From Oscillatoriales cyanobacterium M59_W2019_021 (lineage in GTDB: Bacteria; Cyanobacteriota; Cyanobacteriia; Cyanobacteriales; Geitlerinemataceae), in NCBI GenBank assembly GCA_015295945.1, contig DVED01000049.1:1-64000 (forward strand): DNA of 64,000 nucleotides, read 5' to 3'. Positions 26,247 to 34,895 of the stretch are shown here, piece by piece. A model generated the notes under the pieces. The model was given only the letters and a program-made list of their open reading frames with translations, ran no database searches and was not told the DNA's origin. Numbering within the stretch: the stretch's first letter is position 1; each line of letters begins with the position of its first letter. The position numbers and the translations under genes were made by a program.

Positions 26247-26783
26247 ATGTCCGATCGGATATGGGGAAAGATAGCGGTCATCGTTTCGATCTCCATCGCC
26301 ACTACCTTAGGTTTGCCCACTCGCGCCCAACTAGCGACCGACAAACTGCTATTCCAGGACATCACCCTGAGTCCGAATTTTCAACCCGATCCCAGACAAC
26401 TGCGCGGCATTAGCGGTGGAACGATTGCAGTCGGAGACTTAACGGGTGTGGCGAATACCGTTACTGGACCGTGCGTGGGATACGTCAGCGAACACCCAGA
26501 CCATCAACTGACGCTCACCGAATTTTTCGATTCCTTACGATTGATGGTCGAAAGCGAAGGAGATACCGCGATCGTCGTCCGCGGTCCTGGCGGTCTCTGG
26601 TGCAACGACGACCTCGACGGCAAAAATCCGGGGGCAATCGGTTTCTGGTTGCCAGGAACTTATGAAATTTGGGTGGCATCTTACGAAGAAAACCAATATT
26701 ATCCCTATCGAATTCGACTCTCGGAAATCGATTTACCGACTGAATCAATCGATCGTTTAGCAATAGAACGTGATGAAGGGTGA
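26247..26783 (+). CDS. Secreted hypothetical protein, peptidase-associated type
   Basis: The 178-residue protein has a signal peptide (KIAVIVSISIATTLGLPTRA then QLATD) and a mature domain with FQDITLSPNFQPDPRQLRGISGG, TGPCVGYVSEHPDHQLTL, DTAIVVRGPGGLWCNDDLDGKNPGAI and GTYEIWVASYEENQYYPY. This pattern is that of cyanobacterial periplasmic proteins of PPC-like beta-sandwich type. The two Cys probably form a disulfide. No function is known to me. It lies 71 bp after the histidine kinase on the same strand. Confidence 0.75.
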   Translation: MSDRIWGKIAVIVSISIATTLGLPTRAQLATDKLLFQDITLSPNFQPDPRQLRGISGGTIAVGDLTGVANTVTGPCVGYVSEHPDHQLTLTEFFDSLRLMVESEGDTAIVVRGPGGLWCNDDLDGKNPGAIGFWLPGTYEIWVASYEENQYYPYRIRLSEIDLPTESIDRLAIERDEG

Positions 26784-27510
26784 TGATAATTTCGCTCGCT
26801 TAAATGCCAACTAGAATCAAAGACACTTAAGAGTCTGCTCTGAGATGATACATCTGATCTTCACCCCAAAAATCGATCGGACGGTTGTCGATCCCACTTT
26901 CGAGCCTGAGTCATGCGACCAAAACCTCAATATCCGAGAGGGTTATTTTCCTAGCACTGGCTGGCTGAATCGACCCCAAACCTGTTAAAGTACGATCGTT
27001 CATCGCTGGAGAGAAAAAGGCGGACATCGATGCGGAGGTACAGCAACACGGACTTTTCCGTTAGGTTTTTTTCATATTTTTTGGCGTGCGATCTGGCAAA
27101 CAATCCGGTAAAATCCTGTAGATATACGTATTAGGTATTGTCGAAATGCAACTGGTGCATTTCCAGATTGCAGCAAGTGCAGCTTGAAATAACTTGCCAG
27201 CCAATCGGGCGATACTCCCTATGGGAGTCGTTTACGCGATCGCCCGAGATTTAGCCTGAATCACAACTAGGGTGTAACACGCGGTACAAGGGGCATCGAT
27301 CTTCGAGTTTGCGTTCGCTCGATCGTCCAAAGCCACCGCTCGATTGGGTTCTGAGTCTAAATGAGGTGGCGGTTAAATTTTAAAATTTCGGTAAAATTAC
27401 GTAAATAGAAGGATATAAATCGATCGGCTTACGGGATATTTTTGCGTATTTTTACGGATAAAATTTCATCCGCAAACCCTCGATCAACCGAGATTAACAG
27501 AAGGTGAGTC
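26784..27510. other. Long intergenic region with two stem-loops
   Basis: No gene is supported in this 727-bp stretch. It contains a perfect 8-bp hairpin (GAAATGCA, 27143-27150, with TGCATTTC, 27156-27163) and the fold-back repeat at 27205-27247. The last ~150 bp before the response regulator are AT-rich, with a GGTGAGTC-type ribosome-binding site in front of 27511. The size and the hairpins would fit a small RNA gene, but no family is recognised. Confidence 0.45.
27205..27247. repeat. Dispersed fold-back repeat, short copy
   Basis: Outer arms TCGGGCGAT (27205-27213) and ATCGCCCGA (27239-27247) enclose an inner hairpin ACTCCC-TAT-GGGAGT (27214-27228). A longer copy with the same GGCGATACTCC start and GCGATCGCC end lies at 58068-58125. 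Confidence 0.65.
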
Positions 27511-27951
27511 ATGCTCAAAGTGATGGTGGTAGAAGACAGTCTCGCTCAAAGGAAAGCAATTGCCAACTTTCTCAAGTCCGGCGGAGTCGTGGCGATCGAA
27601 GCCAAAAACGGAATCGAAGCACTGTCGTTACTCGAAGCCCAAAAGCCCCATATTATCCTGCTCGACGCGATCATGCCGGGGATGAACGGCTACGAACTCT
27701 GTCGCCGACTCAAAAGCAATCCCACAACCCAACACATCCCCATCATCATGTGTACGGGTCAAGACAACGCCAGCGATCGGTACTGGGCGATGAAGCAAGG
27801 TGCGGATGCCTATCTGGTCAAACCCTTCCGACCCGCCGAACTGATCGAACTCCTCAAACAATTTCTGCGTCCTTCATCAGCCCAGGCAACCGCCTCTGAA
27901 CCCATCCCGCAGGCGATCGCTCCCCTCTCGGCGGCTGCCAGTCCTGGCTAG
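27511..27951 (+). CDS. Single-domain response regulator (CheY/PilH-like)
   Basis: The 146-residue protein is one receiver domain plus a short Ala/Pro-rich tail. It has the acidic pocket Glu8-Asp9, phosphoacceptor Asp52 in LLDAIMPGMNGYEL, the Thr in IIMCTGQ and Lys in YLVKPF. Closest in type are the PilH/CheY regulators of cyanobacterial Pil-chemotaxis clusters, but no CheW, MCP or CheA gene follows here, so the partner kinase is unknown. A long AT-rich upstream region suggests its own promoter. Confidence 0.92.
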   Translation: MLKVMVVEDSLAQRKAIANFLKSGGVVAIEAKNGIEALSLLEAQKPHIILLDAIMPGMNGYELCRRLKSNPTTQHIPIIMCTGQDNASDRYWAMKQGADAYLVKPFRPAELIELLKQFLRPSSAQATASEPIPQAIAPLSAAASPG

Positions 27952-28271
27952 CAGATATTCCTGAAGGTTCTGAGGTCGCGCGATTCTAGCGATTCCTCTT
28001 GGAGTCGGTTTGCTTCTCGATTTATGATGAACTCCATTGTGGGAACTGCCTCTCAGCGGCAAATATTCCCGCGTGTTGCATCGATCTTTCTCCACGACCC
28101 CAAATCTCCAGCGTGAAATTCCGCGATCGCCTCTCTCCGCCGTCTTTTCAGCGTTCCGCCCTGCGTCGTCGCTCCATCCGCATCGGTCAAGTACAACTGA
28201 CGTGGAAAACTCAACTGATTTTGACCGATCTGCGCCCAAAAATAAATCCAAACGAACCATTCGCGGTAAAA
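27952..28271. other. Upstream region of petE
   Basis: No gene is supported; the open frame that runs into petE from 28037 starts at a non-ATG codon and does not look coding. The region should contain the petE promoter. It is followed by two operator-like dyads, listed separately. Confidence 0.4.
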
Positions 28272-28304
28272 TTGACACAGTGTCAAACATCGACACCGTG
28301 TCAA
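28272..28304. promoter_or_regulatory. Two tandem operator-like dyads upstream of petE
   Basis: TTGACACAGTGTCAA (28272-28286) and TCGACACCGTGTCAA (28290-28304) are two inverted repeats of form TTGACA-N3-TGTCAA whose centres are 18 bp apart. They end 26 nt before the petE start codon. In Synechocystis petE is controlled by copper through the BlaI-family repressor PetR, and BlaI/CopY-type operators are short dyads of this general kind. Assigning these sites to a PetR-like factor is inference. Confidence 0.55.
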
Positions 28305-28330
28305 ACATCACCGAACGCTTGGAGCGCACG

Positions 28331-28708
28331 ATGAATTTAAAACGCTTTGTTTCAAAAACTCTCGGCTTAGCCCTGTGTGCCGTTGTCTTAGCCGTTAGCA
28401 GTCTTTTGTTGGGAGTCTCCCCCGCCTCTGCCGCAACTGTCGAGGTGAAGATGGGAGCCGATAGCGGTTTACTGGCATTCCAACCTGCCGAAGTCAAGAT
28501 TAAAGCAGGCGATACCGTTAAATGGGTCAACAATAAGCTGGCTCCTCACAACGTCGTGGTCGAGGGTCATCCGGAACTGTCTCACAAAGCCCTGGCTTTC
28601 AGCCCCGGTGAAACCTTTGAAGCGACCTTTAGCGATCCGGGAACCTATACCTACTATTGCGAGCCGCACCGGGGTGCTGGCATGGTGGGTAAGGTCGTTG
28701 TCGAGTAA
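28331..28708 (+). CDS. petE: Plastocyanin precursor
   Basis: The 125-residue precursor has a signal peptide of about 34 residues (ending SPASA) for export to the thylakoid lumen. The mature domain of ~91 residues starts ATVEVKMG. The copper ligands are His73 in LAPHNVV, Cys110, His113 and Met118 in [13 protein letters not shown]. It carries electrons from cytochrome b6f to photosystem I. The ATG at 28331 gives the correct leader. The dyads directly upstream suggest tight, probably copper-dependent, control. A terminator follows at 28745. Confidence 0.97.
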   Translation: MNLKRFVSKTLGLALCAVVLAVSSLLLGVSPASAATVEVKMGADSGLLAFQPAEVKIKAGDTVKWVNNKLAPHNVVVEGHPELSHKALAFSPGETFEATFSDPGTYTYYCEPHRGAGMVGKVVVE

Positions 28709-28733
28709 GATCCGCTCGACGTTACTTAGCCAT

Positions 28734-29429
28734 TTAAGATCGACCTCCTCCTTTCTGCTGATGGGAGGAGTTGTTTTTTGAGGACGATCGATTTTGCCAC
28801 CAAGTTCTGAGAGATCGTACTGCCTCGATTTCATCCTCCTTTGCCTCCTCGAGAAACGCATACAATTTCTCTTTAGGAACATCAGGAAATGTAGGACTCG
28901 CTTCAACTTCCACGTATACCCCTTCCCGAAGTTGATAAATTCGCCAGACCTTACCATTAAACCGCCAAAATTCAGGCACGCCAATGCCAGCATAAAACTG
29001 ATTTTTGGCGATGTCGGTATGAGTAATGTCTACTTCCACCACCAAATCGGGAGGCGGGTCTTGTTGGAAATCGACTTCGCGCCCTTTGACGAGGGGTTGG
29101 TTTTGGATGTAGTAAGCATTATCGGGTTCTGCGCCTTTTTTCAGATGCGGGTAGTTCATCGTCGTCGAACCCATGGTCTTCATCCGCAGTCCCATCAGTT
29201 CAACTAAGGTCAGAATAAAACGTTCAATTAACCGACCGGAAAATTCATGAGCTTCTAGTGGCACGGTGATTTCTAACACTCCATCATCGTAAGTCAAACG
29301 GGAGCCGCGAGATTGGGGGAGTGCGTCTAAAATTTGCAGATATGCTTTCCAAGATACGCCGTGCAGAACCACCCGTTGCTCTCCAATGGGTCGTAACTCG
29401 GCTTTGGGTTCGGGTGCGGCAACAATCAT
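28734..29429 (-). CDS. Uma2 family (DUF820) putative endonuclease
   Basis: The 231-residue protein has the Uma2 core: VSWKAYLQILDALPQSRGSRLTYDDGVLEITVPLEAHE, GAEPDNAYYI for the PD motif region, PPDLVVEVDITHTDIAKNQFYAGIGVPEFWRF for the E-x-D...K-type motif. It belongs to the longer subgroup with an N-terminal GxxWxxY element and differs clearly from the Uma2 protein at 19991. The C-terminal ~20 residues (SSSKNNSSHQQKGGG) are low complexity and overlap the petE terminator. Its role is unknown. Confidence 0.85.
   Translation of the reverse strand: MIVAAPEPKAELRPIGEQRVVLHGVSWKAYLQILDALPQSRGSRLTYDDGVLEITVPLEAHEFSGRLIERFILTLVELMGLRMKTMGSTTMNYPHLKKGAEPDNAYYIQNQPLVKGREVDFQQDPPPDLVVEVDITHTDIAKNQFYAGIGVPEFWRFNGKVWRIYQLREGVYVEVEASPTFPDVPKEKLYAFLEEAKEDEIEAVRSLRTWWQNRSSSKNNSSHQQKGGGRS
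28745..28779 (+). terminator. Rho-independent terminator of petE
   Basis: The stem CTCCTCC (28745-28751) pairs with GGAGGAG (28764-28770) and is followed by TTGTTTTTT. It lies inside the 3' end of the convergent Uma2 gene, so the GGGRS tail of that protein is encoded by it. Confidence 0.75.
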
Positions 29430-29546
29430 TGAGTAACCTCCTGATTTTTGCGAATTCAGCCAGTAGTATCCCCTTACCTACCCTGGCATCCGGGGCAACC
29501 ACAGGGGGATTGCCCCTACAAATCATTATGCCGAATTATCGATCTC

Positions 29547-30875
29547 TTATGGCTGTGCGGAAGTTGCACCGTCAACGATCAGTTGTCCGGCACGATCGAT
29601 CGTTAATTTCGACTCGGGAAAATCCGTCGAACTGAGATAGCGAACTAGGGACACTGTGCGGAAATATTGATCGATATAAGGAATGCCGCGATCGTCCATC
29701 ATCACGGGAATGATGCGTCCTCCAGCGAAGTTTCCCTCGGGGGTAAGCTTCACTTCCAAAATCATCGAATACCCGGTTTCTCCAGCCGTGGAGAGCGTCC
29801 GATAGCCCAGAAAATTCCCTAACGAGTAGGCGATAATTTTACCGTTATACAATTCGATCGCCCGAGGAACGTGAGGACCGTGACCCAACACTAAATCGGC
29901 TCCGGCATCGATCGCCGTTCGCGCAAAGGCGATAGAATTTCCTCGATTTTCGCCAAAGAAAAATTCAGTTTCGTTGGTAACGTGCAGCGCTCCGGTTCCT
30001 TCCGCTCCCGAGTGCATGGAAACGATGACCAATTGCGCGTTCTTTTTCGCTTCGGCAACTAACGATTTCGTCGTTTCTAAATCTTGGATGGCGTTATAAA
30101 ACTCGTAGGGAGAAAAGCCGATCGTGGCAACTTTGATGCCTTCAATGTCTTGATAGAGAATTTGATTCTTATTGCCAATGGTTTTAATGCCAACAGAGGC
30201 AAGACTGTTTTGCGTATCTTGGAAACCCACCGGACCGAAATCCATGGCGTGGTTGTTGGCAATGTTGAAAATATCAAATCCCGCATCAGCAAACAGTTGG
30301 GCGTATTCTGGCGGAGAGCGAAACGCGAATACCAGTCCGCCGCCCACGGCTTTAGAACTATTGGGATGGTTGGTTAAGGAACTTTCAAAATTTCCGAAGA
30401 CGATCTCGGCGCGTTCCAAGTAACCGCGAACTTCAGTGGGCAACAATTCATTCATATCTCCCGGAAGGCGGTAGTCGGGATAGTTCGTGCCGGGAATCAC
30501 GTCGCCGACGGCTTTGATGGTAATGAAGGGCGGTAGGGGTTGGCTGGGCGTTGCTGGGGCAGCAGCGGGGGTTGGCGGTTGAGTTTTGGCGGCGGGTTGG
30601 GGTGTCGCGGTTGCTGTTGGGGTGACTTTCGACGCCGTGGGTGCGGCTTGTGGTTGGAGGGCGGGACTCGGTTGGACAGGAACGGGGGAGGGGACGTTGG
30701 CTACGGGAGCAACCGCTGGAGGTGCGGATACGGCTTGCGGTTCGGCTGGGGTGACGGATACCGTCGAAGCGTTGGAGGGTGCGGGGAAGAAGCGATTGAT
30801 GTAAGCTACGCCGCTACCGAAGGAAAAACCGATAATGCCGAGAGATACGAACCGTTGCAACCAGCGATCGCCCAT
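29547..30875 (-). CDS. CapA family (poly-gamma-glutamate/capsule type) metallophosphatase-fold protein
   Basis: The 442-residue protein starts at ATG 30875 with GGAG 9 nt upstream. It has one N-terminal membrane helix (FVSLGIIGFSFGSGVAYI), a long Pro/Ala/Thr-rich linker (~35-115), and a CapA/PGA_cap domain with KAVGDVIPGTNYPDY, FGNFESSLT, NIANNHAMDFG, VSMHSGAEG and LGHGPHVPRAIELY. These are the metal-ligand blocks of the calcineurin-like fold. It is anchored in the membrane facing the periplasm and probably acts in envelope polysaccharide or polyglutamate metabolism. The neighbouring rfbB fits an envelope role. Confidence 0.88.
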   Translation of the reverse strand: MGDRWLQRFVSLGIIGFSFGSGVAYINRFFPAPSNASTVSVTPAEPQAVSAPPAVAPVANVPSPVPVQPSPALQPQAAPTASKVTPTATATPQPAAKTQPPTPAAAPATPSQPLPPFITIKAVGDVIPGTNYPDYRLPGDMNELLPTEVRGYLERAEIVFGNFESSLTNHPNSSKAVGGGLVFAFRSPPEYAQLFADAGFDIFNIANNHAMDFGPVGFQDTQNSLASVGIKTIGNKNQILYQDIEGIKVATIGFSPYEFYNAIQDLETTKSLVAEAKKNAQLVIVSMHSGAEGTGALHVTNETEFFFGENRGNSIAFARTAIDAGADLVLGHGPHVPRAIELYNGKIIAYSLGNFLGYRTLSTAGETGYSMILEVKLTPEGNFAGGRIIPVMMDDRGIPYIDQYFRTVSLVRYLSSTDFPESKLTIDRAGQLIVDGATSAQP

Positions 30876-30954
30876 GAATTTTGTCTCCAAACAGCTAGAG
30901 ATTTAGTCTACCGCACAACGATCGAGACGCATATAGTAGTGAGCAGTAGCCCAC

Positions 30955-31050
30955 ATCAAACCCAAACCCCAATAACGGATGACAAATGACCAGTAACCCT
31001 CGATCGTTCCTTCTGCCTTCTGCCCTCTGCCTTCTGCCTTCTTTACGCTA
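30955..31050. repeat. (CCTTCTG)n and AACCCCAA repeat tract
   Basis: Units of CCTTCTGC/CCCTCTGC (five in a row around 31009-31040) and AACCCAAACCCC units occupy the divergent spacer between the CapA-like gene and rfbB. Confidence 0.6.
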
Positions 31051-31091
31051 TCTTGAAAAGAGTTGACTGTCTTAAGGAAAACGAATAGGGT

Positions 31092-32192
31092 ATGACCGCA
31101 AACGGGAACACTGGAAATCTGCGACAACCGCGCCGAATTTTGATTACGGGAGGGGCGGGGTTTATCGGATCGAATTTCGTCCATCACTGGTGCGATCGCT
31201 ACGAAGACGATCGCGTGGTCGTTCTCGATGCCCTCACCTACGCGGGGAATCGCGCCAATCTCGCCGCTTTGGAAGAACGGGAAAATTTCCGATTCGTGCG
31301 GGGGAATATTTGCGATCGCGCCCTCATCGATGCAATCTTACTCGAAGAACAGATCGATACGGTTGCCCATTTTGCCGCAGAATCTCACGTCGATCGATCG
31401 ATTCTCGGTCCGGATGCTTTCGTGCAAACCAACGTCATCGGTACGTTTACCCTGCTCGAAGCCTTCCGCAACCACTACCCAACGCTCGCCGATGCCGGAA
31501 AAGATGGGGTCTTTCTCCACGTTTCCACCGACGAAGTGTACGGCAGTCTCGGTGCGGACGATCCGGCATTCAGCGAAATCACGCCTTACGCGCCCAACAG
31601 TCCCTATTCTGCCTCCAAAGCCGGAAGCGATCACCTCGCGCGAGCTTATTATCACACCTACAATCTGCCCACAATTATTACCAACTGCTCTAATAATTAC
31701 GGGCCCTATCACTTCCCGGAAAAATTGATTCCCTTGATGTGCATCAACATCTTATTAGGGAAACCCCTACCCGTTTACGGAGACGGTCAAAACATTCGCG
31801 ATTGGCTGTACGTTCGCGATCATTGCAGTGCATTGGATACGGTCATTCACAAAGGCAAACCGGGAGAAACTTACAATGTTGGCGGCAACAATGAGGTCAA
31901 AAATATCGACCTGGTGAATATGCTCTGTCAGTTGATGGACGAACTGGCACCCGATCTCCCCGTTCGTCCTAGCGAAAAATTGATTACTTTCGTTAAAGAT
32001 CGTCCCGGACACGATCGCCGCTACGCGATCGATGCCACTAAAATTAAAACTGAATTGGGGTGGATGCCTTCGGTCACCGTTGAAGAAGGGTTGCGACAAA
32101 CCGTCCAATGGTTCTTAACTCACGAATCTTGGTGGAAACCGCTGTTATCGGAAGAATATCAAGCGTACTATCAAAAAGTGTACGCGCATTAA
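31092..32192 (+). CDS. rfbB: dTDP-glucose 4,6-dehydratase
   Basis: A 366-residue short-chain dehydrogenase of the extended type. The NAD site is [24 protein letters not shown] contains the catalytic Thr-Asp-Glu; Tyr172 and Lys176 form the YxxxK in [29 protein letters not shown] binds the sugar nucleotide. It converts dTDP-glucose to dTDP-4-keto-6-deoxyglucose, a precursor of rhamnose and other deoxysugars of the envelope. The other rml genes are not in the window. ATG start. Confidence 0.95.
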   Translation: MTANGNTGNLRQPRRILITGGAGFIGSNFVHHWCDRYEDDRVVVLDALTYAGNRANLAALEERENFRFVRGNICDRALIDAILLEEQIDTVAHFAAESHVDRSILGPDAFVQTNVIGTFTLLEAFRNHYPTLADAGKDGVFLHVSTDEVYGSLGADDPAFSEITPYAPNSPYSASKAGSDHLARAYYHTYNLPTIITNCSNNYGPYHFPEKLIPLMCINILLGKPLPVYGDGQNIRDWLYVRDHCSALDTVIHKGKPGETYNVGGNNEVKNIDLVNMLCQLMDELAPDLPVRPSEKLITFVKDRPGHDRRYAIDATKIKTELGWMPSVTVEEGLRQTVQWFLTHESWWKPLLSEEYQAYYQKVYAH

Positions 32193-32301
32193 TTGGGATA
32201 AGTTTCCTAAGATTTTGGGCGTAGCAGTTACAAGATGAATGTCGGTTGGTCGGCAACATTTTGGGCAATTGCTACGCTTTTATTTTCGGGCTAACTGCTA
32301 A

Positions 32302-34374
32302 CTACCGATCGCTATATTGCCGAATTTGTTCGAGGAGTTGTTGGCGATCGATCGCCGGTTCGAGACACGATAATCCCTGGCACACCAAACCCACCGATCC
32401 TGCGGGTAATTCGGCTTCGGATTTGAAAACAACGGTAGGGAAATATTGGGGAATTAAATCCCGTAATTGGGCGGGAGTGGTGCGGACGAGAAGGGGGTGT
32501 AAATAGGCATCGAGTGCGGCGATCGAACTGGGACAGGCTTGGGGGGATTTTTCGAGAATGCTGCTAAAACTTTGTAAGGTTTGTTCGGCGCGATCGAGAT
32601 GACTTAAATCTTCGCTCAGGAGTGCCAAACGGACTAGATTTGCGATCGCAATTCCATTCGCTGCCGGAGTTGCATTATCCATATAACTGCGTTCCCGAAC
32701 GATGAGATCGCCGCTCGCATCTTTAGCAGTATTATAATAGCCTCCGCCTTCGATACTCCACAAAAATTCGTCGAATTCGGCTTGCACGTTCGAGGCTTTA
32801 TCTAGCCAGAACTCGGCTTTTTCTGCCTCAGAATCTAAGACTAAACTCGCTTGATGTAAATCTAATAAGGCTTTGATAAACAGCGCGTAATCTTCCGATT
32901 GAGCGAGAACGGATACTGTGCCGTCGTAGTTCAACCGATGCAGGCGATCGCCTTTCCACTGATGTTCTAAAATAAAGTTTGCCGCTTTTTTGGCTAACTC
33001 GAAATATTCCGAATTGCCGAAGACTGCCGCCGATCGCGCCAATCCCGAAATCGTTAAACTATTCCAAGCGACGATCGCCTTGGTATCGGTAACGCAGGGA
33101 ATGCGACCTTGCCACTTTGTGGTTTTGGCTTCATCGTTATTTCGCGCGGGGGGGAAGATTTCTAAAGAGCGCGAATCGCTACCGTATCGAGCCACAAATA
33201 ACTTGTCTAACGCCGCTTCTGCGGTCTGGCTCAATGCTCCCGGATGTCGCCGTTGAAGGACGTTCTTCCCTTCAAAATTCCCCGCTTTGCTAACAGTAAA
33301 TTGCTTCTCGAGTTCCGCATATTCGGCTTTTGTTAATAACTCTTGCAGTTCGTCAAAACTCCAGACGTAAAACGCGCCTTCTTCCGGTTCTACATCATCC
33401 GGCGTCGTAAAACTATCGGCATCTTGCGCGGCATAGAAATAGCCTTCCGGCGCGGTCATCTCCCGCTTCAGCCATTCTACCGTTTTGGCGATCGCCCTTT
33501 CAAATGCAGGTTCTCGCACCCCCGCACTCCACAAATTCGCCAGATACTCCAAAATCTGACCGTTATCGTAGAGCATTTTTTCAAAGTGGGGAACCGTCCA
33601 AGTGGGATCGACGGTGTAGCGGTGAAATCCGCCGCCAACGTGGTCGAAAATGCCTCCCAGCGCCAGATCTAAGCCTCGTTGCCGGGTAATCGCGTCAGCG
33701 TCGTACTGGGAATCCAACGCGAAGCGCGTCCCTCGCAGCGCCGTATCCGCATAGGGAATCATGGGGAAGCGAGTTCCGGGTCCTTCGGTTTTGGCGATGC
33801 GGGTACTCATGACCAACCCTTTGAACAACCACTGGATATCGAGGGTTTCGGCGATCGATCCGGGGGGAATTGCCGCCTGTTGCAGGGAATCCAACATTTC
33901 CGCTTGGATGGTTTGCAACTTCTCTTTTTCCGTATCGTAGTAGTGACGAATTTGTTGCAAGACTCGCAAAAATCCCGGTCGTCCGTAGCGCGGTTCTACT
34001 GGGAAATACGTCCCCCCGTAAAATGGAACCAAACTCTCCGGCAGCAAAAAGACGTTCAGGGGCCAACCGCCTTGTCCCACCATCATTTGCAGCGCCTGCA
34101 TATAAATGCTATCTAAATCCGGACGTTCCTCGCGATCGATCTTAATCGGCAAAAAATTCGCATTCATGTACGCCGCGATGGACTCGTCGGAAAAGGCTTC
34201 CCCCTCCATCACCGTACACCAGTGACAACTGGAATACCCGATGGACAGGAAAATGGGTTTGTCTTCCTGCCGTGCCGTAGCGATGGCGTCATCGCACCAG
34301 GGCCACCAATCGATGGGGTTTTCGGCGTGTTTGCGAAGGTACAGACTTTGGGATTGCGCGAGGCGATTGGTCAT
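32302..34374 (-). CDS. Thioredoxin-domain protein of the DUF255/YyaL family
   Basis: The 690-residue protein begins with the invariant NRLAQSQSLYLRKHAENPIDW segment and a thioredoxin-like domain with Cys50-His-Trp-Cys53 (SIGYSSCHWCTVMEGEAF) and IKIDREERPDLDSIYM. An (alpha/alpha)6 barrel of the glucosamine-epimerase type follows (LALGGIFDHVGGGFHRYTVDPTWTVPHFEKMLYDN, AWNSLTISGLARSA). The family is widespread from bacteria to humans (SPATA20) and its reaction is not established. ATG start; cytoplasmic. It is alone on its strand, with a 109-bp gap to rfbB. Confidence 0.92.
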   Translation of the reverse strand: MTNRLAQSQSLYLRKHAENPIDWWPWCDDAIATARQEDKPIFLSIGYSSCHWCTVMEGEAFSDESIAAYMNANFLPIKIDREERPDLDSIYMQALQMMVGQGGWPLNVFLLPESLVPFYGGTYFPVEPRYGRPGFLRVLQQIRHYYDTEKEKLQTIQAEMLDSLQQAAIPPGSIAETLDIQWLFKGLVMSTRIAKTEGPGTRFPMIPYADTALRGTRFALDSQYDADAITRQRGLDLALGGIFDHVGGGFHRYTVDPTWTVPHFEKMLYDNGQILEYLANLWSAGVREPAFERAIAKTVEWLKREMTAPEGYFYAAQDADSFTTPDDVEPEEGAFYVWSFDELQELLTKAEYAELEKQFTVSKAGNFEGKNVLQRRHPGALSQTAEAALDKLFVARYGSDSRSLEIFPPARNNDEAKTTKWQGRIPCVTDTKAIVAWNSLTISGLARSAAVFGNSEYFELAKKAANFILEHQWKGDRLHRLNYDGTVSVLAQSEDYALFIKALLDLHQASLVLDSEAEKAEFWLDKASNVQAEFDEFLWSIEGGGYYNTAKDASGDLIVRERSYMDNATPAANGIAIANLVRLALLSEDLSHLDRAEQTLQSFSSILEKSPQACPSSIAALDAYLHPLLVRTTPAQLRDLIPQYFPTVVFKSEAELPAGSVGLVCQGLSCLEPAIDRQQLLEQIRQYSDR

Positions 34375-34757
34375 GTTGGCAGGTTAGGAAGATCTCAAGG
34401 GGCATATCTAAGGGTATCGCGATCGGGGTGGAGGGGGGAAGGGGACGATTCCCGTTTAGTGTAATGATGCGGTTGGGTTTTCTTTGGCAAAATTGTAAAA
34501 TAATCTGAATTTTTTGGGGTTCATGTCATTATTCGGTATAGAATTCCGGCTGAGATACGCAATTAGATACCACTAAATCCTGCCAAGTTTAAACCCTTGG
34601 CTAATAGATAAAGTGATCTAAAGATAACTGAAACGCCGAAATTTTAGTCCTCTAAGCGAGGAGTTCAGCTATTAGCCCAGACCTTAAGGTTTAAGGTCTG
34701 GGCGGGTAAGTTTAACTCAATCCCAAATTTTAACTCCCAGGCAGATCGACGAAAATT
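34375..34757. other. Structured intergenic region with three consecutive hairpins
   Basis: Three perfect stem-loops follow each other on the plus strand: GCCAAG/CTTGGC (34582-34601), TCCTC/GAGGA (34648-34662) and CCCAGACCTTAA/TTAAGGTCTGGG with a 3-nt loop (34676-34702). The last lies 55 nt before the ATG of a 45-residue membrane peptide. The element could be a structured leader RNA, or a non-autonomous IS200/IS605-type end, because such ends carry similar hairpins. No T-run follows the long stem, so it is not a normal terminator. Confidence 0.5.
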
Positions 34758-34895
34758 ATGAGTTCCGAACCCAACCCAAAACCGATCGGTCAATTGCGCT
34801 CGATCTTCAGTATTACCCTATTTGTTATCTTGACGATCGGCGTGGCTTATTTAAGCTGGAATTTCATCGCGGCTTTAATCGCTAAATTTGCTTGA
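34758..34895 (+). CDS. 45-residue single-helix membrane peptide
   Basis: An ATG-started open frame encodes MSSEPNPKPIGQLRSIF followed by one clear transmembrane helix (ITLFVILTIGVAYLSWNF) and a short basic end (IAALIAKFA). The polar, proline-containing N-terminus and single helix resemble small cyanobacterial thylakoid or plasma-membrane subunits, but I cannot match a family. It is preceded by the hairpin region and a GCAGATCGACG spacer without a strong ribosome-binding site. Its last 21 bp overlap the end of the convergent histidine kinase gene. Confidence 0.6.
   Translation: MSSEPNPKPIGQLRSIFSITLFVILTIGVAYLSWNFIAALIAKFA

Noticed and set aside
28272-28277. TTGACA as a -35 box of petE
   Set aside because: It is one arm of a perfect dyad, and no -10 hexamer follows at 16-18 bp.
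30540-30989. Gly/Trp-rich plus-strand open frames opposite the CapA linker
   Set aside because: They mirror the Pro/Ala/Thr-rich linker of the CapA protein and include repeat DNA; not real genes.
34676-34702. 12-bp hairpin as a Rho-independent terminator
   Set aside because: No T-run follows on either strand, and it lies upstream of a gene rather than behind one.
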